This document shows positions 52,923 through 61,061 of a stretch of 64,000 nt of DNA, one piece after another. Position numbers and translations under genes: made by a program. Source of the DNA: Streptomyces sp. NBC_01478 (GTDB lineage Bacteria; Actinomycetota; Actinomycetes; Streptomycetales; Streptomycetaceae); NCBI RefSeq assembly GCF_036227225.1, contig NZ_CP109444.1, positions 5,313,501 through 5,377,500 of the forward strand, written 5' to 3'. The first letter of the stretch is position 1. The number at the start of each line of letters is the position of its first letter. The notes beneath the pieces are model-generated. The model saw only the letters and a list, made by a program, of their open reading frames with translations. It was not told the origin of the DNA and did not search any database.

Positions 52923-53873
52923 ATGTTCCTCGAACCGCTCACGCCGACCGAGGCCGGCGCACTCCCCGGCGAACTCCTCACCGAACTCACCGCCCTCTAC
53001 GCCTCCAACCACGCGTTCCACGCGCTCAGCGGCGACTTCCCCGACCCGGCGGACATCCGGCCCGAGCAGGTGGCGACCGCGTTGGCCGACGAGTTGGCCG
53101 ACCCGGACGTGGAGGTGCTGCTCGCGCGCAGTGCCGGGCGGCTCGTCGGGATCGCGATCACCCTCGGGGCGCATCCCGACCCGGAGGACGACGACCCCTG
53201 GATCGGCCTGCTGATGATCGACGCCGCGCAGCAACAGCGGGGGCAGGGACGGCAGTTGGCGTCCCTCGTCGAGGACCGCTTCCGCGAGGCCGGCCGAACC
53301 GCCGTACGCCTGGCCGTACTCGACAACAACCCCGACGCCCTCGCCTTCTGGACCGCCCTCGGCTACGCCGTCATCGACCACCGCCCGGACCGCCAACTCG
53401 GCCGCCCCTGCGCCGTGTTGCGCAAGCTGCTCCGCAAGGTCCGCCACTCCGCCCGCGTCGCCGTACTCGACCCGGCCGGCTCCGTCCTCCTCTTCCGCTA
53501 CGACGATGCCGGGACCGGCACCTTCTGGGCCCTGCCCGGCGGTGGCCTGGAAGGGGACGAGACCCCGCGCGAGGGCGCCCTGCGGGAACTGCACGAGGAG
53601 ACCGGCTGGACCGACCTGGAGCCCGGACCCCTGCTGCACACCAGGGAGGTCGACTTCGCCTTCTCCGGCACGCCGGTGCACCAACACGAACGCGTCTATG
53701 TCACCCACGGCCCCCATCGCGAACCCACCGGCGCCCACCTCGCCGCCGCCCACGCCACGGACGGCATCCTCGGCTGGCGGTGGTGGACACGGGAGGAGCT
53801 GCGCGGGACGACGGAGACCGTGTGGCCGGCCGAACTCGCTCTGCTGCTCGACGCGTTCGAGCAGCAGAGCTGA
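52923..53873 (+). CDS. GNAT acetyltransferase fused to Nudix hydrolase
   Basis: 316-aa bifunctional protein. Residues 1 to about 160 form a GNAT domain (LLMIDAAQQQRGQGRQLASL with the acetyl-CoA loop QRGQG, then LAVLDNNPDALAFWTALGY). Residues about 175-316 form a Nudix domain (SARVAVLDPAGSVLLFRYDD, then the complete Nudix box G-x5-E-x7-REL-x-EE at 207-229, with TGW replacing the usual hydrophobic-Gly end). TAGCGT at 52911-52916 lies 6 nt before ATG 52923, so it is probably leaderless. Substrates unknown; the fusion implies linked reactions. Confidence 0.9.
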   Translation: MFLEPLTPTEAGALPGELLTELTALYASNHAFHALSGDFPDPADIRPEQVATALADELADPDVEVLLARSAGRLVGIAITLGAHPDPEDDDPWIGLLMIDAAQQQRGQGRQLASLVEDRFREAGRTAVRLAVLDNNPDALAFWTALGYAVIDHRPDRQLGRPCAVLRKLLRKVRHSARVAVLDPAGSVLLFRYDDAGTGTFWALPGGGLEGDETPREGALRELHEETGWTDLEPGPLLHTREVDFAFSGTPVHQHERVYVTHGPHREPTGAHLAAAHATDGILGWRWWTREELRGTTETVWPAELALLLDAFEQQS

Positions 53874-53909
53874 CGGATCGGGAACGGGAGATCGGGAAAG
53901 GCGGCCCGG

Positions 53910-55307
53910 TCAGGGACGCGCCGGCTTCCCGTCCCCGTACAGCCAGTCCTTCCAGATTCCGCTGAAGTCCCGTCCCGGCGCCATCCGTTCCACGTACGCC
54001 GTGAAGTCCGCCGTGTTCGCGTTGCCGTGGCGGTGTGCGGCTGCCCAGCCCTGGACGATGTCGTAGAAGCGCGCGTCGCCGACCGTGCGGCGGATCTTGT
54101 GGAGGACCATCGCGCCGCGTTCGTAGACGGGGCTGTCGGAGATGTGGGCGGCGGAGGTGGGGCGGGCCGGTGGGAAGGCCCAGATCTCGTCGTGGTCGCC
54201 CTGGTAGAGCGCGTCGAAGGTCTGCTGGGCGGTGTCGCCGTCGTGGTCCTCGAACCAGAGCCACTCCGCGTAGGTCGCGAAGCCCTCGTTGAGCCACATG
54301 TCGCGCCAGGTCTTCGGGGTGACGGAGTCGCCGTACCACTGGTGGGCGAGTTCGTGGACGAGGGTGGCGGTGTCGGGGGCACCGGGGAAGAACGGGCGGT
54401 TCTGGGTCTCCAGGGCGTAGCCCGCGTCGCCGCGGCGGTCGACGATCGCGCCGGTGGAGGAGAAGGGGTACGGGCCGAAGTTGTACTCCTCCCACTCCAT
54501 GATCTCGGGGAGCCGAGCCAGTACCTTGCGGCTCGCCTCCGCCTCGTGCGGGTCCACCGCCGTGTACACGGGGAGGCCGTTCCTCGTGGTGGTGCGGGTG
54601 ATGTCGTAGTGGCCGATCGCGACCGCGGCCAGGTATGTCGCCATGGGGTGTGTGGTGCGCCAGGTGTACGTCGTACGGCCGTCGGCCGTGGTCGTCTCCG
54701 TCCTCAACTCGCCGTTGGAGACCGCCTGGAGGCCCTTCGGCACGGTGATCGTGATGGCGTACGTCGCCTTGTCGGAGGGGTGGTTGTCGCTCGGGAACCA
54801 CGCCATCGCGCCGGTCGGTTCGCCGAGGGCCAGGGCGCCGTCCGCCGTGCGCAGCCAGCCCTCCTCCGAGCCGTCGGGGTCGGTGATCGTCTCGGGGGTG
54901 CCGGAGTAGTCGACCGTCGTCCTGAACGTCTTGCCCTGGGGGAGGGTGGCGGGTGGGTGGACCGTCACTTCCTGGCCGGTGCGGGTCCAGGAGGCCTTCT
55001 TGCCCTCCACCGTCAGCGAGTTGACCTTCATGCCCTTGAGGTCCAGGTCGAAGGCGGACAGGCGGGTGGTGGCCCGGGCCGTGATCGTCGTCGTGGCGGT
55101 CAGCGCGTGGGTAGTGGGGGTGTAGGCGAGGGTCAGGTCGTAGTGGGTCACGTCGTAGCCGCCGTTGCCCGCCTTCGGGAAGTACGGGTCGTGTACGCCC
55201 GCGCTGCCGGCGGTGCCCTGTACGCCTGCCGTCCCGCTGCACGCCGTCAGGAGGAGGGCGAGTGCGCAGGCGGTGACCGTGGGGAGGGGCCGTACAGATC
55301 TGGGCAT
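53910..55307 (-). CDS. M1-family zinc metallopeptidase lipoprotein
   Basis: 465-aa secreted aminopeptidase-like enzyme. The signal peptide (ALALLLTACSG) has a lipobox. The beta-sandwich N-terminal domain (HYDLTLAYTPTTHALTATTT) precedes the catalytic domain with HELAH at 318-322 and the third zinc ligand Glu341 in NEGFATYAE (HExxH-x18-E). Upstream, YALETQNRPFF occupies the position of the GxMEN exopeptidase motif, with ALETQ in place of AMEN. The C-terminal helical domain is short. TAAGAT sits 7 nt before ATG 55307, a leaderless promoter. Confidence 0.93.
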   Translation of the reverse strand: MPRSVRPLPTVTACALALLLTACSGTAGVQGTAGSAGVHDPYFPKAGNGGYDVTHYDLTLAYTPTTHALTATTTITARATTRLSAFDLDLKGMKVNSLTVEGKKASWTRTGQEVTVHPPATLPQGKTFRTTVDYSGTPETITDPDGSEEGWLRTADGALALGEPTGAMAWFPSDNHPSDKATYAITITVPKGLQAVSNGELRTETTTADGRTTYTWRTTHPMATYLAAVAIGHYDITRTTTRNGLPVYTAVDPHEAEASRKVLARLPEIMEWEEYNFGPYPFSSTGAIVDRRGDAGYALETQNRPFFPGAPDTATLVHELAHQWYGDSVTPKTWRDMWLNEGFATYAEWLWFEDHDGDTAQQTFDALYQGDHDEIWAFPPARPTSAAHISDSPVYERGAMVLHKIRRTVGDARFYDIVQGWAAAHRHGNANTADFTAYVERMAPGRDFSGIWKDWLYGDGKPARP

Positions 55308-55373
55308 GGGCGCGATCTTATGAGCCGGGGGCTCGCCGTCCCGAGGTTCGGCGGCCCTCGTACGCTCGGGTGC

Positions 55374-55814
55374 GTGCCCCGTTCTGCCAAGAAGCCCCGC
55401 CGACTGGTCGCCGACGGACATACGTATCTGTGGAGCCTGCGCCACAGTCACCGTCACTCCGTGACGGACCCCATCGGCGACGGCGGGCGAGCCGTGGGCT
55501 GCGTCCACACCCTCAGCCTGCGTCCCCAGTCGGCCGGCAGCGGCGGGGCGCTGCGCATCGTCTTCGTCGCGGGGCCCGGGCGGTACGTCCCGGGCGGGGC
55601 GCCCTTGGGCTCCGGGGACGTCGGCTACGTCCATGGCGCCTCCCTCAATCTGCATGAACCCGGCGCCGTCCGCGCCCTGCTCGACGCGGCGCTGGAGCGG
55701 GGGTGGCTGCCGGGGGCGGGCGCGTCCCGGGACGTGGAGGTCGACGGCTGGGCCCTGCTGGAGGCGGCCGCCGGTGCGCGGGCTGCGGCTGCCCTCCGGC
55801 CCCGCCGGCCGTGA
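55374..55814 (+). CDS. Conserved hypothetical protein
   Basis: 146-aa protein from GTG 55374 (VPRSAKKPRRLVADGHTYLW). TACGCT at 55361-55366 with a 7-nt gap suggests a leaderless mRNA. A beta-rich pattern (YLWSLRHSH, LRIVFVAGPGRY, HGASLNLHEPGAVRALLDAALERGWLP) and a small helical end are visible; the GRYVPGG and EPGAVRALLDAALE features recur in uncharacterised actinobacterial proteins. No function assigned. It precedes the next unknown gene by 13 bp. Confidence 0.7.
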   Translation: MPRSAKKPRRLVADGHTYLWSLRHSHRHSVTDPIGDGGRAVGCVHTLSLRPQSAGSGGALRIVFVAGPGRYVPGGAPLGSGDVGYVHGASLNLHEPGAVRALLDAALERGWLPGAGASRDVEVDGWALLEAAAGARAAAALRPRRP

Positions 55815-55827
55815 CACCATCTCCTAC

Positions 55828-56328
55828 GTGCTCGACATCGGCTATGCCCTCTCCAACCGCTTCCCCGACCCCCCGCAGACCGACTACCGGCGTGCGGACG
55901 TCCACGCGCTGCGGCACGACCTGTTCTGCGGTGACGTGTATCTCGCCGACACCAAGGCGGACCGGGAGGTGTCCACGGCCTGGGGATGGGTGCCGGTGCT
56001 CGACTTCGCGTGGGCGTTGTGCGACATCGTGGAGCGGATCGACCAGGACCCGGCGGGGTCGCGGGCGTCCCGGCCGCAGCGGGCGGAACTGGACTTCACG
56101 GAGTCGACCGACCGGATGCTGTTCGAGCGGCGGTTCGGGTGGGTCGATGTCGAGGCGGACTGGATGCGGCGGGACGAGGAGGCGTTGACCTTCTCCCACG
56201 CCGAGCTTCGGCGTGAGGGGCGGGACTTTCTGCACGATCTGATCGCCGACCTTGTCGATCTGCACGAGGAGTTGGGGGAGAACCCGGCGATCTGGACGTT
56301 GCAGGCGAGGTTTCCCCGGGTCAAGTGA
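55828..56328 (+). CDS. Conserved hypothetical protein
   Basis: 166-aa acidic protein from GTG 55828 (VLDIGYALSNRFPDPPQTDY). It is rich in Trp and Asp/Glu (STAWGWVPVLDFAWALC, FGWVDVEADWM) and ends in a helical region (LHDLIADLVDLHEELGENPAIW). CACCAT lies 7 nt before the start, so it may be leaderless. I do not recognise the family; its pairing with the preceding gene could indicate a toxin-immunity-like or accessory pair, but nothing more supports that. Confidence 0.65.
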   Translation: MLDIGYALSNRFPDPPQTDYRRADVHALRHDLFCGDVYLADTKADREVSTAWGWVPVLDFAWALCDIVERIDQDPAGSRASRPQRAELDFTESTDRMLFERRFGWVDVEADWMRRDEEALTFSHAELRREGRDFLHDLIADLVDLHEELGENPAIWTLQARFPRVK

Positions 56329-56379
56329 GCCTCTGGGGAGTCCCCCAACCTCAGCCCCCTCAACCTCAGAAAACCCCCC

Positions 56380-57078
56380 TCATCCCTCCACCCGAATCCC
56401 CATCTGCACAGCCAACACCGGTGCCAGATCCAGCAGTTGCCCCATGCTGATCACCGCCCCGGACAACCGCTCCACCCCCCGCGCGATCTCCAGCTCCGCC
56501 ACCCCCCGCAGATCGACGTCCGTGAGCGTCACCCCCGTGAAGTCCGCCCCCTTGAGCACGCAATCCACGAACTCGACGCGCTCCAGACGGGCGTCGAGGA
56601 AGTCCGGTTCGACGAGGACGCAGCTCTCGAAGACGACGTCGCGGAGTCTCGCCTTGCGCAGGTTCAGGTAGTCGATCTTGCCGCCGCGGATCACCACCCG
56701 CTCCAGCACCGCGCCGTGGAGCTGCACGCCGCCCATCCTGGCGTCGACCACCTCGACGTCGCGCAGGGTCGACTCCGCGAGGTCGGTGCCGACACCCCGT
56801 ATGCCGGTGAGGACGGAGTCCAGTACGCGGGCGTGATGCAGTCGCGTCTCGTCCAGCGCGCAGTCCGTCAGTGCGCAGTCCATGAAGCGGGCGCCCCCGC
56901 CGTCCTGCCCGACGAAGTCCTCGTCCCGGAACTGCAGCCCGTCGTAGTCCCCGTCCGGCTCCAACTCCCCGCCGCCGTAAGCCTCCAGAGCCGGCAGCCG
57001 CACCTCCGGCCGCCGTGCCCCCTTCACGCCACCTGTCCGGCCCGTCCCACTCGTCCCGCCCGTCGCTCTCCTCGCCAT
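56380..57078 (-). CDS. Pentapeptide-repeat protein
   Basis: 232-aa protein from ATG 57078. After a basic Gly/Arg/Thr N-terminus, residues about 50-190 form degenerate A(D/N)LXX pentapeptide repeats (ARFMDCALTDCALDETRLHHARVLDSVL, LRKARLRDVVFESCVLVEPDFLDARLERVEFVDCVLKGADFTGVTLTDVDL, interrupted here for length), giving a right-handed quadrilateral beta-helix. Some relatives mimic DNA and protect gyrase (Qnr/MfpA); that is not implied by sequence alone. CAGGAT lies 6 nt before the start (leaderless). Confidence 0.85.
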   Translation of the reverse strand: MARRATGGTSGTGRTGGVKGARRPEVRLPALEAYGGGELEPDGDYDGLQFRDEDFVGQDGGGARFMDCALTDCALDETRLHHARVLDSVLTGIRGVGTDLAESTLRDVEVVDARMGGVQLHGAVLERVVIRGGKIDYLNLRKARLRDVVFESCVLVEPDFLDARLERVEFVDCVLKGADFTGVTLTDVDLRGVAELEIARGVERLSGAVISMGQLLDLAPVLAVQMGIRVEG

Positions 57079-57189
57079 GACCCCATCCTGCACCCCACCA
57101 CTGACAATCCCCCCGGCGCTCCCCTGACCTGCACCGACGCACTTCATCACCCCGCCGACGTCACAATCCCGCCCCGCGAACCGTCGTAC

Positions 57190-57207
57190 TCAGAGAAATC
57201 AGAGAAA
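57190..57207. repeat. 2 x 9-bp direct repeat in promoter region
   Basis: TCAGAGAAATCAGAGAAA, two exact copies of TCAGAGAAA 43-60 bp before the FAD oxidoreductase start, in an otherwise GC-rich stretch. Possibly paired regulator half-sites. Confidence 0.55.
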
Positions 57208-57249
57208 GGCGCACCCCCACTCGAACGCCACCCCGCGAGGGAGACCCCC

Positions 57250-58449
57250 ATGCACCGCATCACCGTCATCGGCGGCGGCCTCGCCGGGCTCACCGCCGCG
57301 ATCGCCGCGGCCGAGGCGGGCGCCGAGGTCACCGTGTACGAGGCCCATCACACCCTCGGCGGGCGGGCGCGGACCGCCGAGGGGCCGTACCGGACGAACG
57401 ACGGTCCGCACGCCCTCCACAGCCGCGGCCCGCACTGGACCTGGCTGCGGCGGCGCGGGCTGCTCGGGACGCCCGCGCCGGTTCCGGTGTCCGCCGCGGG
57501 CCGGTTCCGGCTGCGGCATCACGGCGTCCTGCGCCGGACGCCGCCCCTGCCGATGCTGCGGCTGCTCCATCGCTGTGTTCGTCAACAGGCGCCCGTGGAC
57601 GTCGACTTCATGACCTGGGCGACCGGTGTCGCCGGCGCGGAAGCCGCCCGGGCCGCCGCGCACCGGGCCGCCGGCGTCCTCTTCCACCACGACCCCGGCG
57701 CCCTGTCCGCCGCCTTCGTGCGGGAGCGGCTGCTGCGTGCCGTCCGGGTGCCGGCCGAGGCGCGCCGTCCGCGCGGTGGCTGGGCGACCGTCGTCGACCG
57801 GATGGCCGCGCGGGCCTGGCAACTGGGCGTGCGCGTGGAGACGTTGTCCCGGGTCGACACCTTGCCCATGGACACGCCCGTCGTCGTCGCCACCTCCCTC
57901 GACGCCGCCCGCCGCCTCCTCGGCGACGACTCGCTGACGTGGACGAGCGGGCGTACGGCCCTCCTCGATCTGGCGCTCCGCACGCGCCGGGGCGATCCCT
58001 TCGCCGTCTCCGATCTCGACTCGCCGGGGTGGGTCGAGTGGTCCAGCGCGCGGGACCGTTCCCTCGCTCCGGCCGGGGAGCAGCTCCTCCAGGCGCAGGT
58101 CCCGATCGCGCCGTACGAGACGAAGGCCGACGGTGTGGCCCGTGCGGAGGAGTTGCTCGACCTGGGGTTCCGGGGCTGGCGGGAGCGGGTGGTCTGGTGG
58201 CGGGCGGGGGTCGCGAGCGGGCGTACCGGAGCGGTGGATCTGCCCGGCAGGAGTTGGCGGGACCGGCCCGGTGTCGATCGCGGGGACGGTGTCTATCTCG
58301 CGGGTGACCAGGTGGCGGCGCCGGGTGTGCTGTCCGAGGTGTCCTTCAACAGTGCCCTGACGGCGGTGTCGCTGGCGCTGGCGGCACCGGGCCCCGCGTC
58401 ACGGACTCTCGTGCCGGCCCGGCGGACGCTTGACCTCAAGCACACTTGA
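57250..58449 (+). CDS. FAD-dependent NAD(P)-binding oxidoreductase / phytoene-desaturase-like
   Basis: 399-aa flavoprotein of the amine-oxidase/phytoene-desaturase superfamily. The dinucleotide-binding motif VIGGGLAGLTAA (6-17) is followed by EVTVYEAHHTLGGRART, the GGRAR motif. The C-terminal FAD motif GDGVYLAGDQVAAPGVLSEVSFNSA is present. Substrate unknown. The upstream region has a 2 x 9-bp tandem TCAGAGAAA (57190-57207). Its stop codon lies inside the SoxR box that controls the following gene. Confidence 0.86.
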   Translation: MHRITVIGGGLAGLTAAIAAAEAGAEVTVYEAHHTLGGRARTAEGPYRTNDGPHALHSRGPHWTWLRRRGLLGTPAPVPVSAAGRFRLRHHGVLRRTPPLPMLRLLHRCVRQQAPVDVDFMTWATGVAGAEAARAAAHRAAGVLFHHDPGALSAAFVRERLLRAVRVPAEARRPRGGWATVVDRMAARAWQLGVRVETLSRVDTLPMDTPVVVATSLDAARRLLGDDSLTWTSGRTALLDLALRTRRGDPFAVSDLDSPGWVEWSSARDRSLAPAGEQLLQAQVPIAPYETKADGVARAEELLDLGFRGWRERVVWWRAGVASGRTGAVDLPGRSWRDRPGVDRGDGVYLAGDQVAAPGVLSEVSFNSALTAVSLALAAPGPASRTLVPARRTLDLKHT

Positions 58450-58451
58450 GG
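58434..58451 (+). promoter_or_regulatory. SoxR box
   Basis: CCTCAAGCACACTTGAGG is a perfect 7-bp dyad with a 4-bp centre, matching the SoxR consensus CCTCAAG-N4-CTTGAGG. It lies between TTGACC (58430-58435, -35) and AAGGGT (58455-58460, -10), a 19-bp spacer as in MerR-family-activated promoters, with the start codon 6 nt beyond. Confidence 0.92.
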
Positions 58452-58466
58452 TTGAAGGGTGGGGCC

Positions 58467-59435
58467 ATGCATGCCATACGACTGCACGCCTTCGGCCCGG
58501 CCGAGAACCTCACCTACGAAACAACCGTCGCCGACCCCTCCCCAGCCCCCGGCCAGGTCCGTATCGCCGTCGCGGCGGCCGGAGTCCATCTCCTCGACAC
58601 CGTGCTGCGGAAGGGCGAGCGGGGTCCGTTGCCCGAGCTGCCCGCGCTTCCCACCGTCCCGGGCCGCGAGGTCGCCGGTGTCGTCGAGTCGCTCGGGGAC
58701 GGGGTCGCCGGGCTCTGGCTCGGGAAGCGGGTGGTCGCGCATCTCGGGTTCGCGCCGGGCGGGTACGCCGAGTTGGCCGTGGTCGATGTCGACCGGGTGC
58801 ACGAGATCCCGGCGAACCTGGACTTCGCGCAGGCCGTCGCGATGATCGGGACGGGGCGTACGGCGATGGGGATCGTGCAGTTCGGCGAGCTGGGGACGGA
58901 TTCCCTGGTCGTCGTTCCGGCCGCCGCCGGGGGACTCGGCACCCTGCTCGTGCAGTACGCCACGCACGCCGGTGCCACGGTCGTCGGTCTTGCGGGCGGG
59001 GCGGAGAAGGTCGCCCTCGTGCGCGCGAACGGCGCCGATCTCGCCGTCGACTACACGGATCCGGAGTGGCCGGGGAAGGTCCGGGCCTGGCTGGGCGGGC
59101 GGCACGCGACCCTCGTGTTCGACGGGGTGGGAGGCGATGTGGCGCGGGAGGCCGTCGGGCTGCTCGGGGACGGTGGGCGGCATGTCGTCTTCGGGTGGTC
59201 GAGCGGGGAGCCGTATGCCCTCGAAGGGGTGTCCGAACAGGTGCTCGGGCCCGTGATGATGCGGAAGGCCGGCGGGCCCAGTCCGGTCCGGACGCTGGAG
59301 TTGCGGGCGCTCGCCGAGGCCGCGGCGGGGCGGCTCGTGCCTGCCGTACGGCGGTTTCCGCTGGCCGGGGCGGCGGACGCGCACCGGGCGCTGGAGACAC
59401 GGGGGACGACCGGGAAGGTGGTGCTGGAGCCATGA
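58467..59435 (+). CDS. NADPH:quinone oxidoreductase, SoxR-regulated
   Basis: 322-aa medium-chain reductase of the quinone oxidoreductase branch, without zinc ligands. MHAIRLHAFGPAENLTYE opens the family; LPTVPGREVAGVVESLGDGV and the NADPH-binding VPAAAGGLGTLLVQYA (near 150-165) are clear. ATG 58467 is 6 nt from the -10 of a SoxR-type promoter. S. coelicolor SCO4266, of this type, is an established SoxR target. Its stop overlaps the start of the MFS gene (ATGA), so both answer to redox-active compounds. Confidence 0.93.
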   Translation: MHAIRLHAFGPAENLTYETTVADPSPAPGQVRIAVAAAGVHLLDTVLRKGERGPLPELPALPTVPGREVAGVVESLGDGVAGLWLGKRVVAHLGFAPGGYAELAVVDVDRVHEIPANLDFAQAVAMIGTGRTAMGIVQFGELGTDSLVVVPAAAGGLGTLLVQYATHAGATVVGLAGGAEKVALVRANGADLAVDYTDPEWPGKVRAWLGGRHATLVFDGVGGDVAREAVGLLGDGGRHVVFGWSSGEPYALEGVSEQVLGPVMMRKAGGPSPVRTLELRALAEAAAGRLVPAVRRFPLAGAADAHRALETRGTTGKVVLEP

Positions 59436-61003
59436 GCGGGCGCGGTGGGGCCGCGGATGCGATTCATGACGATTCATGGTCTTCTGACCAGATGAGCGTC
59501 ACCCGAACAGGTGAAACCGGAACAACGGCCGAGGGGCCCGATCCCCGCCGCTGGTGGGGGCTCGTGATCATCGCTCTCGCGCAGTTGATGGTCGTCCTCG
59601 ACGCGACGATCGTGAACATCGCGCTCCCCTCCGCCCAGCGCGACCTGGGCATGTCGGACGGCAACCGGCAGTGGGTCATCACCGCGTACACCCTCGCCTT
59701 CGGCGGGCTGCTGCTGCTCGGCGGGCGGATCGCCGACCTGGTGGGGCGCAAGCGGACGTTCGTCATCGGGCTGATCGGGTTCGCGGGGGCGTCCGCGCTC
59801 GGCGGCGCGGCCACGAGTTCCGGGATGCTGTTCGGCGCCCGCGCCCTCCAGGGCGTCTTCGCCGCCCTCCTCGCCCCGTCCGCGCTCTCCCTGCTCACCA
59901 CGACCTTCACCGACCCGAAGGAACGCGGAAAGGCCTTCGGGATCTACGGCGCGCTCGCGGGCAGCGGTTCGGCGATCGGCTTCATCGCGGGCGGGCTGCT
60001 CACCGAGTACCTGAACTGGCGCTGGTGCCTGTACGTCAACATCCCCATCGCGGTCATCGCCGTCTTCGGCGCGTTCGCCCTGCTGCACGACCGGCCGGGG
60101 CACACGGACGCCCGGCTCGACGTGCCGGGTGCGCTGCTGGGCTGCGGTGGGCTCGTCGCGATCGTCTACGGGTTCAGCGAGGCGGAGCCGCGCGGCTGGA
60201 CGGACCCGCTGGTGCTCGGCCTGTTCGCGGCGGGTGTGGTGCTGCTCGTGTCCTTCGTGTGGTGGCAGACGAGGGCGCCGAGCCCGCTCCTCCCCCTGCA
60301 CATCGTCAAGGACCGCAACCGGGCCGGCTGCTTCCTCACCATGGGCCTCGCCGTCATCGGCATGTTCGGCATGTTCCTGTTCCTGACCTACTACCTCCAG
60401 GGCATCCTCGGCTACTCGCCCGTGAAGACCGGCATGGCCTTCCTGCCGCTCACGGTCGCGATCATCATCGGCTCGACGCAGATCTCGGCCCGGCTGATGC
60501 AGCATGTGCCGCCGCGCACCCTGATGGTGCCGGGCGCGGTCCTCGCGGCGGGCGGCATGTCCTTCTTCACCCGGCTGACCGTCGAATCGGACTACGCGAC
60601 CGAACTCCTGCCGGGGCTGCTGCTGATGGGCCTCGGCATGGGCCTGATCTTCATGCCGGTGTTCGCCACCGCCACCGCCGGGGTCGCCCCGCGCGACTCG
60701 GGCGTGACCTCCGCGACCGTCAACACCGCGCAGCAGGTGGGCGGTTCGATCGGTACGGCCCTCCTCAACACGATCGCCACCACCAGCAGCGCGGCCTATA
60801 TCGCCGCCCACCTGCACGACCCGGCCCAGAAGGCCCTGGTCACGAGCGAGGGCATCGTGCACGGCTACACGGTCGCCATCTGGTGGGCCCTGGCCGTGAT
60901 GCTGCTGGCGGGGCTGGTCGCCGGGCTGATGGTGACGGCCCGGGCGCCGAAGCACGGGGCTACGGCGGGGGCGCCGGAGTCGGCATCGGAGTCGGTGACA
61001 TGA
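59432..61003 (+). CDS. MFS multidrug exporter, DHA2 (14-TMS) family
   Basis: 523-aa drug:H+ antiporter of the EmrB/QacA type with about 14 transmembrane helices. Motif D1 (QLMVVLDATIVNIALP), motif A (GGRIADLVGRKR) and motif C (GALAGSGSAIGFIAGG) are visible. ATG 59432 overlaps the quinone reductase stop as ATGA and has GGAG nearby; ATG 59492 (MSVTRTGETG, 503 aa) is an alternative without a ribosome site. Coupling to a SoxR-controlled reductase suggests export of redox-active compounds (inference). Confidence 0.9.
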   Translation: MSGRGGAADAIHDDSWSSDQMSVTRTGETGTTAEGPDPRRWWGLVIIALAQLMVVLDATIVNIALPSAQRDLGMSDGNRQWVITAYTLAFGGLLLLGGRIADLVGRKRTFVIGLIGFAGASALGGAATSSGMLFGARALQGVFAALLAPSALSLLTTTFTDPKERGKAFGIYGALAGSGSAIGFIAGGLLTEYLNWRWCLYVNIPIAVIAVFGAFALLHDRPGHTDARLDVPGALLGCGGLVAIVYGFSEAEPRGWTDPLVLGLFAAGVVLLVSFVWWQTRAPSPLLPLHIVKDRNRAGCFLTMGLAVIGMFGMFLFLTYYLQGILGYSPVKTGMAFLPLTVAIIIGSTQISARLMQHVPPRTLMVPGAVLAAGGMSFFTRLTVESDYATELLPGLLLMGLGMGLIFMPVFATATAGVAPRDSGVTSATVNTAQQVGGSIGTALLNTIATTSSAAYIAAHLHDPAQKALVTSEGIVHGYTVAIWWALAVMLLAGLVAGLMVTARAPKHGATAGAPESASESVT

Positions 61004-61005
61004 GC

Positions 61006-61036
61006 GACGCCCCGGTGCCGAGGCAGCCGGGGCGTC
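61006..61036. terminator. Bidirectional terminator
   Basis: GACGCCCCGG (61006-61015) pairs perfectly over 10 bp with 61027-61036 around an 11-nt loop, between the convergent MFS and large secreted-protein genes. Confidence 0.8.
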
Positions 61037-61061
61037 ATTCAGAGGGGGGCCGTGAAACCGG

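Noticed and set aside
59474..60955. 493-codon minus-strand open frame opposite the MFS exporter
   Set aside because: His/Arg/Asp-rich shadow sequence; the plus frame has 14 transmembrane segments and drug-exporter motifs.
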